Shown here in pieces: positions 1 through 9,325 of a stretch of DNA of 28,654 nucleotides. This stretch comes from Cylindrodendrum hubeiense (Eukaryota; Ascomycota; Sordariomycetes; Hypocreales; Nectriaceae), in contig JAANBB010000478.1 of assembly GCA_014621425.1 (NCBI GenBank), positions 1 to 28,654 on the forward strand, read 5' to 3'. Positions within the stretch are counted from its first letter, which is position 1; every line of letters begins with the position of its first letter. Below the pieces are notes generated by a model. The model saw nothing but the letters and a program-made list of their open reading frames with translations. It searched no databases and had not been told where the DNA came from. Position numbers and translations under genes: made by a program.

Positions 1-150
1 AAGTGCTTTTCCTTCTTGGGTTCACTCAATGTCCTGGGTCCCTTAGGCTTTAGAGAACTTGCTCTCTTCGGCGATAAGTGCTTTTCCTTCTTGGGTTCCC
101 TCAACGTCCTGGGTCCTTTCGGCTTTGGAGAACTTGCTCTCTTCGTCTCC
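1..150. repeat. 75-bp coding tandem repeat, at least two copies
   Basis: Positions 1-75 and 76-150 are near-identical. The unit is a multiple of three and encodes a 25-residue Lys/Pro/Arg-rich block on the minus strand (core 'KPKGPRTL.EPKKEKH'). The array touches the window edge, so more copies may follow to the left. Confidence 0.9.
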
Positions 151-2063
151 CTCAACCATGCTGGCTTTTCTTTATTGTCTTTACTCTTTATTTCGTCATG
201 TCGTTGAGTTACATCATGAGAAGGTTTATTATTGGCTCGAGTACGAGACGTTCCACTCATCACTGACTGGACAAATGGAGACGAAGTGAGTGAGACTGGT
301 GAGCCTCGATGTGGTTGTAATGCTGACCCAGTTTGTCGTTCCGGCTCCAGAAATGATACGAGGTTGGAAGACCCAGGCGACTTTGGGTCTGTCAAGTCTA
401 CCTTTCTTTCAGCCAAGAGCCTCTCCTTTTTCAACAGCTTTTCGAGCGGCAAGGAGGACTGCGGTGCTGAGCTTCGTTTCAAGGTCTCTGCTCGACGTAT
501 GTAGTCTTCCACTGTTGGCGTCTGCATTGGACTGTCGAAGGGGATAGGTTGTGGCCGGCACCAATTGTTCGTGTATTGGCCGCGAGAGACTGTGGGTGGT
601 TGTGTCTGTGGTTGTCGGGGATTCGACACACCAGAAGATGTGGAGTCCTTGGGTGCAACTTCCGGTATTATACCAATGGAGTTCGTTTCTTTCGCATGTT
701 TCTTTTTTGATTGATGGGATAATACAGCTACAGCATCGTGTGGTATTTTCCCGTTCTTGTCTAACTGTGTATTGATGAAGTCGGCAGAGACCGGTAGGCC
801 AACTTTGCTGCCTGTCCGTGTCGTCTTGGACAGTGGTTCTGGCTCGACCTTCGCTCGCGAGGGAACGGCTGGATTGGTGAATGAATGAGGACTCCCCAAT
901 TCTGATAATTGGGTGACTAGCAAGGCCTGTTTCTTGTGGTCATCCAAATGAGTACTCTTTTTCTTGGTGGAATTATCTGCGGAGGTAGTCGGTTTGGTGG
1001 CCTTCGTGGATGACTTATGTTTGACCCTTTTCGATTCCCCGACAGCTTCCCCGATTTTCTCACTAGGAGACGTCATACTCTCGATTGTCCTTTCAGGTTC
1101 AAGTTTTGTTTTAATTGCCAGGGGTGAGTCAGATGAGTCAGGCCTTGTAGACCGACGCGACCCAGTGCTTTTGAGGGCCTCCTCCAGGATAGGATCTCTT
1201 CTAGCTGTCTCATTGACACTTGGAGCCATCTTTTCCGTGAGAGGAGACTCCTTATTCTTGCGAGTTGGTCTTTTGCCCGACGTAGTGGCGTCGGTTCCCA
1301 TTTTGACGGGGCAGTTCACGAGTGAGGGTGGGTCTTTTGAATGAACCACCTGATCCTCTAGATGCTTTGGCTTGGTGAAGGGTGTTCCTATCCTTGGTAT
1401 AACCTTGGCATCACTCTCAGCTGCCTTCTCCCCTAAGGTGGACCACCCCTTGAAAAGGTGTAATTGGTCGATGTAGAATGGTTTTCGTTCATCTTGTAGC
1501 CACTGCCAGGCTTCCTCAGCTTCCGAAACCTGAGGGATAGGAATGGTAGCCGCGTTTGCCACAAGATGGCTTGCCGCAGCACGATTCAAAGGGGCATGCT
1601 GAGATATCCCTTCAGTGCCGGCTTGGAACATTGGCGGGTAGGTGTTTGCTGAAGGGGTGGCGGCTAACCATCGCGGTTGAACAACAGAAAGGCTCTTCGA
1701 GTCTTGCAATGTATTATCGCCGTTGCTATTGGCCTTCCTAAACATGGACCAGAAGTTGAAACCATCCGGAGCAACCAGTTTTAGACATTTCAAGCAAAGC
1801 TTGTTTGTATCCAGACAGCTGATCTGTATATCCGAGCTTGTGTCGTGAAAGAACCCGAGGCGGCTCGGATACAGTTGATCATTATCGGTGACTCTGACGC
1901 GATACTTTGGAAAGTGCCCGCAACCTCGACCACTCCGAATGTGAGCAGACATATATTCAGCTGAGCCTGGCGTGGCGGCATTTTGTTCCTCATTTCTTGG
2001 ACTGTTTCCAATAGAATTTGCCTGTACAGCAATGGCTGGACTTATCTCGCTTTGAGGAGGCAT
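1..2063 (-). CDS. Long basic disordered protein, 3'-partial (runs off left edge)
   Basis: An uninterrupted minus-strand frame of 687 codons starts at the ATG complementary to 2061-2063 and has no stop before base 1, so the C-terminus is missing. An in-frame stop lies about 30 nt upstream of this ATG (complement of 2094-2096), which supports the start. I do not recognise the family. Residues about 46-95 hold a compact Cys/His cluster (C48-x-H50, then C83-x6-C90-x2-C93) that could bind zinc. From about residue 200 on, the chain is low-complexity, rich in Ser, Pro, Lys, Thr and Glu, with many charged stretches and no membrane segment. At the visible C-terminal end two copies of a 25-residue Lys/Pro-rich unit occur in tandem. 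No intron is needed in the visible part. A nuclear or scaffold role would be a guess; the evidence for a real gene is the 2-kb open frame itself. Confidence 0.8.
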   Translation of the reverse strand, partial: MPPQSEISPAIAVQANSIGNSPRNEEQNAATPGSAEYMSAHIRSGRGCGHFPKYRVRVTDNDQLYPSRLGFFHDTSSDIQISCLDTNKLCLKCLKLVAPDGFNFWSMFRKANSNGDNTLQDSKSLSVVQPRWLAATPSANTYPPMFQAGTEGISQHAPLNRAAASHLVANAATIPIPQVSEAEEAWQWLQDERKPFYIDQLHLFKGWSTLGEKAAESDAKVIPRIGTPFTKPKHLEDQVVHSKDPPSLVNCPVKMGTDATTSGKRPTRKNKESPLTEKMAPSVNETARRDPILEEALKSTGSRRSTRPDSSDSPLAIKTKLEPERTIESMTSPSEKIGEAVGESKRVKHKSSTKATKPTTSADNSTKKKSTHLDDHKKQALLVTQLSELGSPHSFTNPAVPSRAKVEPEPLSKTTRTGSKVGLPVSADFINTQLDKNGKIPHDAVAVLSHQSKKKHAKETNSIGIIPEVAPKDSTSSGVSNPRQPQTQPPTVSRGQYTNNWCRPQPIPFDSPMQTPTVEDYIRRAETLKRSSAPQSSLPLEKLLKKERLLAERKVDLTDPKSPGSSNLVSFLEPERQTGSALQPHRGSPVSLTSSPFVQSVMSGTSRTRANNKPSHDVTQRHDEIKSKDNKEKPAWLRETKRASSPKPKGPRTLREPKKEKHLSPKRASSLKPKGPRTLSEPKKEKH

Positions 2064-3006
2064 GTTGGTTTGTGCAATAATTTTGGGATGTGCTCAAGAG
2101 ATTCAGTATCCTCAAAATGAATAACAAGAGTGAAGACGGTGAATGAAAAGTGTTTGAAGTGAAGGTCTCTGGACAGATCAAACCTATGTGGCGTATGGAT
2201 GTTGAGGGAGTTAAATCAACCAACAGGCTGATCAAGACAGATGCCATCTGCAGATCCCCTCTTTCCCCCTTGTGTCCCCAGTTCCCGTACAAACCCAATT
2301 ATCATGTAGCCTAATAATAGAAGCATGCTCAAAAGCAGGCTGTGAAAATGGAGCCGACCTGCCGTCCGAAACGCAGCCTGATTGAGGCCCGCCACCTGAA
2401 TGCCCCCTTGCCGCAGCCTGATTGAGATCTGCAATGTGCCGTCCCGAGGCGCAGTCTGATTGAGATATGCAATGAAGCGTCCCGAGGCACAGCCTGGTTG
2501 GGATTTTTCCTCCGCATCCCCGACATGCAGCCTGGTCTTAAGCTCTAGACTTGCATTTTGACGCACTATGACGCTCGATTCACGCAGTCTGAGCTTGGAA
2601 TACTCCCTGATACACACTTGACGCGTACGCCGACACCACCCGTCCGAGCTGCGAGCCTTTGTACTTGGGACTTGTAGCGAAGTACACAGGCCTTTTGTTC
2701 TCAAAGACAGCTAGTAACTTATTTGGGAAGGTGGTAATGCAATGTAAATCAAGCGCATTCTTCAGCCTTCAGCTTTGGAAAATACGAGAAACTAAGACCT
2801 GTGATGGTGCTCTGAGCCGCGCTCAGAACCGCGATCAGGAGCATGAGGCACTCGTTCGCATCCCACACCATATCCCACTTTTAAGCGCGATATTTTCTCT
2901 TATTGTAAGGAAATTTATTCATGTGTATGAATGCCGAGTTCAACTCAACATCTAACTTACTGAACGTTTTTTATCGTGGCATGGCACAGTCAGAGTATCT
3001 TCCAAC
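2064..3006. other. Divergent intergenic region
   Basis: About 940 bp separates two head-to-head genes (basic protein on -, ankyrin protein on +), so it should hold both promoters and 5' leaders. The one clear structure is a 38-bp minisatellite at 2372-2540. A minus-strand frame at 2216-2704 is open only because the repeat unit lacks stops, and shows no protein-like features. No clear TATA box was found. Confidence 0.6.
2372..2540. repeat. 38-bp degenerate minisatellite, about 4.4 copies
   Basis: Units begin at 2372, 2412, 2450, 2488 and 2526 (spacings 40, 38, 38, 38) with the consensus start 'cgcagcctgattgag'. The units at 2412 and 2450 differ at about five of 38 positions; the outer ones are more diverged. 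As 38 is not a multiple of three, the array is not a coding repeat. It lies 310-480 bp upstream of the minus-strand gene. Confidence 0.85.
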
Positions 3007-6000
3007 ATGTATTCAACCTTCTCATATTCGGACGCCGAAATGTCTCCGTCTGTCCTATCGCTATCACCTCCAACTACATCCTCTACCCCGCCCAGTTCTT
3101 TCAGCATGGAGCTCGTTCAGAAAATCAAGACATTGGACGCCCACACCGTTGAAGCTACGGATGAGGACCACGAGCGGGCGATTGAGCTCATGCTGCAATA
3201 TCGGACTGAGAGCCGTAGACGAGCATCGAGTACCTTTGGTATCAAAGATGCTAACGCAGCGCTTGAAAGAGTAGTTCAGGGGTCCGTCTCGAATGCAACT
3301 ACCGGGCTAGTCCAGGCTCTACTCGACAACGGAGCCGACGTCCGAATTGCGCGGCGTCGAAGCACCAATCTCTTCAAGATAATCATGCGCAAAAATCAAG
3401 TGGACATTCCAAGCAACGCCCTCGAGCAAGCTACCCGCAATTGCTCTGATGAAGTCGTGTATCTCCTCGCGCAAAATTCTGATGAGAGAGGCACAACCGA
3501 GGCATTACCTGTTGCAATCAACCGAAACGATTCGCTTAAAGTCCACATCCTCCTTGCTAGCGGCGCAGACGCATCCCGAGCCTGTGACGAGTTCCTAAGA
3601 GCCGTTGATTCTGGCTCTGATGACATAGTAAACATACTCCTGAGAAATTTCAAGGGAGCTTGTCAGGATTGTCGCAACAGAGGACTTGTGAGCGCTGCGA
3701 ATCATGGGCACGCGGCCAAAGCACAAATGTTGATGGCAAATGGTGCAAAGGTCAACTTTGAAAATGGAGCCGCACTTCTGACGGCCTGTCGAAGTAGGAA
3801 CGAAGATGTTGCAATGGATATCGCTTCTCACCAAGAGATGAAGCATCACCCAGCGCTACTCGATAAGGCTGTGGCTGAAGCATATGACCATATGCAATAT
3901 CAGCTCATTGAGGCGTGTCTGAGGGCGGGTGCAAAGGGACCAATGACAGACGCCACACTCCTCAAGGCTCTTGAAGCCCAAAATTTATATTTGGTGGAGT
4001 CCCTCATCCAACATGGCGCATCAGTTACTGATGGGAACGGTGCTGCTGTTGTATCGGCTGTCAAGGCTGGTCAGCCCGATTTACTCCGACTAGTCCTGCA
4101 AGGCAAGCCAGCAGGAACGATGCTTGGCGCAGCGATTATAGAATCGGTCCAATTGGCGGACTTGAACATTGTTTATGAGATGGTTGACCTCTTACTCTCC
4201 GCTGATCTCCGTGGTGACTCGGTCAGTGCCACCCTTGTCCAAGTCCTCGATAGGACTTTGATGACGGGTGAGGAAATTTCTCACCGAAGCTTGATTGAGC
4301 TACTCCTGACAAAGGGCCAAGCGGATGTCAACTTTGAGGGAGGAAGACCGCTTACTGTGGCAATAAGCAAGAGACGCATCGATATACTATCGCTCCTTCT
4401 TCAACGCCAAACAACAGTCGATTCACTCAGCGCGGCCGTCACATCTGCTATGTCCTTGAATGTGCCGCACTTAAGGTTTGAAGCTGTCAAAATGGTTATA
4501 GAGGCTGGATCGACTTACTCCGCCTTGGAGATTGCTCATGATGACCGCGTGAAACGCGCTGCCACAACGGCCGCGGCGAAGTTTCTGCTGCTCGACATGC
4601 TACAATACTTGACTAAATTCAACATCTCACGAGCCATATTCTCTGCAGCAGTTGCCGCTGCTGCATCAGAGGGCGAATTATGGCTCAGCCCTTCTGGTCT
4701 CGAGGTCATGGATTTTCTACTCGAGTCCGGAGCTTCCGGTCCAGAGGTTGACGATGCATTCTGCCTAGCAACAAAACGATTTAATCAAGATGCGATTGAG
4801 TTGCTGTCTGATTCGGTTAGCCCTCTTGGCCTGCAAAGGTCTCTTCGTAGTGTCATAGAACACTCAGAAGATTGGCAATCTTCCAAAAATCTCTGGCTTA
4901 TCGGTCACCTGCTTGAACGAGGATGCAGTGGCGAACCAGTCAATATTGCACTTCTACAGGCAGCAAACACGTACGCGAATGGCACCGACACAGGGGCCCT
5001 TGATATCCTTCTCCCAGAGGAAGGGACTGCCGATGTGAATTTCCGCAATGGGGAGGCCCTTAAGATAGCCATCAGATCCGGACACGCGCCACTGCTGGAG
5101 AGGTTTATCTCAAGTGGTGCGAGTAGAGAGGCTATGACTGAGGCCTTTGCAACTATTATTACGGTGCCCTTGGAAGAAGACAAGGTCTTAGCTCTGATCG
5201 ATGTTCTTGTCAACTTCAGCAAAGGCACTGAAGCGGGATGTGATTTCAAGGCTATTCTCCAGGATGGCCGTCCGCCCATCGCTGCCTGCATTTTGGCTCA
5301 TCCTAAGTCTTCTAAATTGGTGGAGCGACTAATTCAGCTGGGATGTGATCTGGAAACCAAGTTTCCTGCAACAATCTATGCTCAAGAACAGATTGGTGAA
5401 GAACAAGTCACCACACTGTTGTGGGCACTGCACTCGCATACGAATCTCGTCATCACATCAGCAGTCATCAATGCTCTGATCGATGCGAAAGGTAAGCTGA
5501 ATCCTTTCCATAGTATGAACTCTCCGACCAAATCGCTTATTTGCAATAGCCAATGTGAAATTCGTGGCACCCGTTTCGAAGGCAACGCCTTTGATCCTGG
5601 CTGCAAAATACGGGCGTATGGATATAGTGAAAAAGCTCATTGCCGAAAAAGCAGAACCTCGAATTCGAGACCGTTTCGACAAAGCACCGCTTTTTTACGC
5701 CTCCCAAGCAGGCGACTTGGCGTCTGTCAAAGAGCTCATCAAGGCAAACTCCAGAATAAATGATGGTAGCTTGCACGAAGCTGCTAGAAACCTACACAGC
5801 AAGGTAGTGGGAGCTCTCATCAAGGGTAATCACGACCCCAGTTTCCACAGCAGCAAGCAGGAACATGATGGCCGATCGGCTCTGCAAGAATTGGCTGCCA
5901 GGTGCGACGGCACACAGGACCCCATTGAACTAGAGGAAACCATCCTGGCCCTTGAGAAGGGGAATGGGAATGCTCTAACCAAGCACCGACAGTCGGGGAA

Positions 6001-6958
6001 GAATGCGCTGTTCCTCGCGTTTGGAAACTCTCAGCCATATCCAGTCACCAATGCACTGCTAAATACTATCATGTGGCGCAACATCAATGATGAAGAGAAT
6101 GTTTTCGTAAAATTACATACGGAAACGGGAGACGAATACCATTATTCTCCGACAATGTATCTGGAGAAGTACTACAAAGGTGATGGACCTGAACGCGCAC
6201 ATGGTGCTGAGCTTCTCAAATTGCTTCGTGACAAGCAATGTCAGGACCGCTTCTACGTCAAGTTCGGGCCTGGAGGTATTCGATCACGACAGCCTCCGGG
6301 AGCCATTGGTATGCCAGAAAAGATCGCCGAGGATGAGACAAGACGTCGAAAGGAGGAGGAGAAGCGTCTTACCAAGAAATTTGAATTTGAGGAGAAGATC
6401 CATCAAGAGCTTGAGGAGGCGCGGATAAAGGCCGAGATCGAAGCTCGGCGGCATGAGCAAAAGCTGAACCATTCCTCAATGACGCACCAGAACCAGTTGA
6501 TCCAACACGGACAGCTGACGCAGCAGCAGATTGTTGCGCAGCAGCAAAAGCTCGAATTAACCGCTGCAGCCCAAGACCGGGCTGAGCAAGCGAAAGGGCG
6601 AGCAGCCCAGCTTAGCGTAGCAAAGACTCAGAACGAACAGAAGCAAAAGATTCAGTTCGAGCAGCAGCAGGCTGAACAGGCTCTCTCATTGCAGCAGGAG
6701 AAGAACAAACTGGCCAAAAAAGCGGCGGACGAAAAGCTGGCGGCGGAGAAGAAAGTGGGGAGAGAGAAGCTATCGATACAGCAGGAGAAAGATAAGCTGG
6801 CCAGAAGAGCTGCATCGGATAAGCTAGCTGCAGAGAGGAAAGTGGGGAAAGAGAAGCTATCGGTGCAGCAGGAGAAAGATAGGTTGGCGAGAAAAGCTGC
6901 ATCAGATAAGCTAGCTGCAGAGAGGCGGAAACTTGAGTTAAAGGAACGAGGATATTGA
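3007..6958 (+). CDS. Ankyrin-repeat protein with C-terminal coiled-coil tail
   Basis: Two exons, 3007-5491 and 5550-6958, join across a 58-nt intron (gtaagc...caatag) and give 1297 residues. The join restores an ankyrin-like stretch (LIDAKANVKF...ATPLILAAKYG), which is why I prefer it to two separate frames. Residues 1-35 are Ser/Pro-rich. About residues 70-900 are many degenerate ankyrin-type repeats of about 33 residues (motifs such as ALLDNGADV, ILLASGADAS, LMANGAKVNF), and the most canonical ones follow the intron (PLILAAKYGRMDIVKKLI, PLFYASQAGDLASVKELI). A segment ending in KFGPGGIRSRQPPGAIGMPE leads into about 200 residues of Glu/Lys/Gln/Ala-rich coiled coil that ends in three 29-residue repeats. 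Fungal proteins with this layout occur among non-self-recognition-type repeat proteins; no NACHT or NB-ARC module is present. The role is probably protein-protein scaffolding; the partner is unknown. Confidence 0.88.
6683..6943 (+). repeat. 87-bp coding tandem repeat in the coiled coil, three copies
   Basis: Units start at 6683, 6770 and 6857 and each encodes 29 residues of the form 'LS.QQEKDKLAR.AASDKLAAER'. The second and third copies are very similar in DNA; the first is more diverged and the third loses its last residues. The period is in frame, so copy-number change would lengthen or shorten the coiled coil without breaking the protein. Confidence 0.9.
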
Positions 6959-7794
6959 TTTATTTAGAAGCTTTAATCTTTGAATTTATTAACGTGCTAT
7001 TCTCTTTATTCCAGAAAACTGCTCTGGTAATCATTTTCTGTTCAAGTATCATGATTTTGGCAGGGACAGTTCAATCGTACACCTCATAGACCAGCATCAG
7101 ATTGAGTGGCGGTAAACGGACTCATTTCCTCAAAGTAGTGAATCAATGGCTATTTCCCACTCAATGCTCTCCATTGCCCCCTGTAACCTCATCTTCTTGG
7201 CCCGTGATTTCCCTTGGCTGTCATGTCGCTCCTCAGCCCCCTGGCGTACTGGAAATGAAACAGAACCGGATCATTCAAGTCCATGTGGGGGATAGTTCTA
7301 CCTCGTATAAGATTCAGAATGGGTTACAATGCATACGAATCAATTACGCATCGTCGGGATGATTGAAACGGCGACGAAGTATGATTGGTGGCCTTATATT
7401 GAAATCTTGAATGTGTGATCATGTGGTGGCAGTGTCGGCACGAATCTCGGTCGTTTGGATCCACTTCACTCGCTGTGGCTTTGCGGTGAATGATACGATG
7501 GCCTCCATATATGCCATGCAATACCTTGAGTGTAGTAGATACCTGCAGAGGAGGTTCTTTGATGAGGCTTGCGAAGCAACGCCGTTGCTCCGCTTTTGGC
7601 GGTGTGGGTGAGACAATCAACCGTAGGATCAATAGTCCCATAATTAGACGATATCATGCCTCGAGGTAGTACCGAATCTTGTATGGTAGAGAAGTTCTGA
7701 GCGAAGAAAGGATGCTGGAATAACACTGCGCCCATTTTTACCCTGGCGTTGAATCTGCTATCTCATTCTTTTTTTTTACACGGTAGTCTATTGC
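6959..7794. other. Convergent intergenic region, no gene seen
   Basis: About 835 bp lies between the 3' ends of the ankyrin gene (+) and the DUF6601 gene (-). Only short frames (under 110 codons) with no recognisable features occur on either strand. An AT-rich stretch just after 6958 and a run of nine T at about 7770-7780 fit 3'-end formation for the two genes. Nothing else supportable was seen. Confidence 0.5.
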
Positions 7795-8880
7795 TTAAGA
7801 TCGCTCCTTAAAGCGATACGTATACAAAAAAAGCTCTTTGAGAAAGAAAAGCAGGAACAGTAACGGCAACAATACCAGCCCAGCAATTGTGACCACAAAT
7901 GTGAACGGGACAAAACTTGACGCTATCTTCCGATAAATGCTGCCATCGGGATATGTGGCGAGGCTAGTTTGCAAGGCCGTTAGCAGCACCGTGATGGCGC
8001 CGAACACAAACACGTATGGCGCCCCGAATCGTGCAAAGTAGATGGCGTAGTTGTGATACATTTGGGCGTAGCTCGAGCCATGCAGCAATGTGCACAAAAA
8101 GTTAAGCCTCGTTAGCCGTATCTCGCCGTAGTGGTAGCGCCGCGCCACGTTTCTGTCTCGCAGGCCATGAAACTCGTGGATGAAGCGGCACCATCCCTCC
8201 CACTGGATCCACTCAGGCAACAGTTTAAACTCCTTGGCAAAATCAAAATCAGACTCGTGAACGATAAGTCGGGAATATGATCTCAAGAAGCCACTTGCTT
8301 CAAGGCTGAGGTCGTCGGCATCCTCATCCTTGGTGTGGTGGATGTACGTCTCCCGAAAGGTACGGCTGAAAAGACACTTTGGCACTGGCTTGATGAATAT
8401 TCGTTCGTAGTGCCACGCCAGGTGAAGATCAGCCTGTTCGGTGATGCAGATCTTGCGGCCCTTGACGGCTTGGTGATGTAGTGGGCTGATGTTTTCAGGC
8501 TTTGAGGTCAGGAATAGTATCCCGTACAAGCGCTTCAGCCGCACCGTCGAAAGTTCCCTGACGAGAAACTGCGCTACAGCTGCCTGGTCTTCGAGTGCGA
8601 TGAGGGGTTGTCCTGGTACCGTATTTCCCAGGATGAGCAACCCATCGTTCTCTGGCCAATGAGCGGCGAGAGAGTGATCGCTCGTGCCGCTTTGCATGGG
8701 TAATTGCTTTGGGTAACAGATGGGGGCTATCAAGTTGATAGAGATGCGTGGAATTCTACGAGTGCCGAGAAGCCTTTTGAGCCCCGGATGGAGGGACGGT
8801 GGGCGGGGGCCAAAAGAAACAGAGCCTAAAAGGTGCAGTTTCAACCCAAAACCTTGATTTGTAATTGTGATCATCTGCAT
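7795..8880 (-). CDS. DUF6601-type fungal membrane protein
   Basis: A single uninterrupted frame of 361 residues starts at the ATG complementary to 8878-8880. It matches the layout I know for DUF6601, a fungal family of unknown function: a 'L.RLYGILFL' segment, a 'DLHLAWHYERIFIKPVP' segment, 'ASGFLRSYSRLIVHESDFD', and the signature 'RRYHYGEIRLTRLNFL' in the middle of the chain. Two hydrophobic helices close the protein: about residues 275-300 (YVFVFGAITVLLTALQTSLA) and about 318-352 (VPFTFVVTIAGLVLLPLLFL). A soluble N-terminal domain anchored by a C-terminal hairpin is therefore likely. It lies head-to-head with the NLR-like gene, with 445 bp between the start codons. No catalytic motif is apparent. 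The family call rests on recalled motifs, not a search. Confidence 0.8.
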   Translation of the reverse strand: MQMITITNQGFGLKLHLLGSVSFGPRPPSLHPGLKRLLGTRRIPRISINLIAPICYPKQLPMQSGTSDHSLAAHWPENDGLLILGNTVPGQPLIALEDQAAVAQFLVRELSTVRLKRLYGILFLTSKPENISPLHHQAVKGRKICITEQADLHLAWHYERIFIKPVPKCLFSRTFRETYIHHTKDEDADDLSLEASGFLRSYSRLIVHESDFDFAKEFKLLPEWIQWEGWCRFIHEFHGLRDRNVARRYHYGEIRLTRLNFLCTLLHGSSYAQMYHNYAIYFARFGAPYVFVFGAITVLLTALQTSLATYPDGSIYRKIASSFVPFTFVVTIAGLVLLPLLFLLFFLKELFLYTYRFKERS

Positions 8881-9325
8881 GCTAATGGCTCATGTATGTC
8901 TCAGGTCAATGGAGAGGAACAAGCCACAATATGCGGTGAGCCTGCCGCTGCACAGAGCCTCGTGATAGACAGCAAGAACTTCCTATTCTAGGTGGCCACT
9001 CCGAACGGCCCCCAGAGCTGTACCCAACATGTCATTAGCCAACGGGTATTGGTAGAAGGTATGCATGCACTTTTTACGTTAGGTCTAGAACGCTGTTCCT
9101 CAGAAAAGCTCCGCCTTGCAGTGAGGCTCTGTTCATGGAAAGTGGTAAAGTTCAAATACATGCCCTGTGGCCTTGATTATATTTCGTACCTCTACCTTGC
9201 CCATATAAACTCAAGCTAGAGATAAAATACGATATCCTTCAATCACTTCTACTTTATCCGACTTCACTAAAGTCAACTCTCTCGTGTACCACAATCAAAA
9301 TACTATATCACTAGCGAGGATCAAG
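8881..9325. promoter_or_regulatory. Bidirectional promoter region between DUF6601 gene and NLR-like gene
   Basis: 445 bp separates the two start codons. A TATA-like box (TATAAA, 9204-9209) lies 117 bp upstream of the NLR-like ATG and is followed by a C/T/A-rich leader with no ATG before 9326, which is typical of a fungal core promoter. No equally clear box was seen for the minus-strand gene. Shared control of the pair is an inference from the spacing. Confidence 0.55.

Noticed and set aside
964..1344. 126-codon + strand frame
   Set aside because: It lies antisense to the 687-codon minus-strand frame, which is longer and has a bounded start and in-frame repeats.
2216..2704. 162-codon minus-strand frame
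   Set aside because: It is open mainly because the 38-bp minisatellite lacks stops in several frames; the translation looks random and has no conserved motif.
3007..5763. 918-codon frame taken as the whole ankyrin gene
   Set aside because: The end of this frame after 5491 is not ankyrin-like, while the 58-nt intron 5492-5549 joins two in-phase ankyrin segments.
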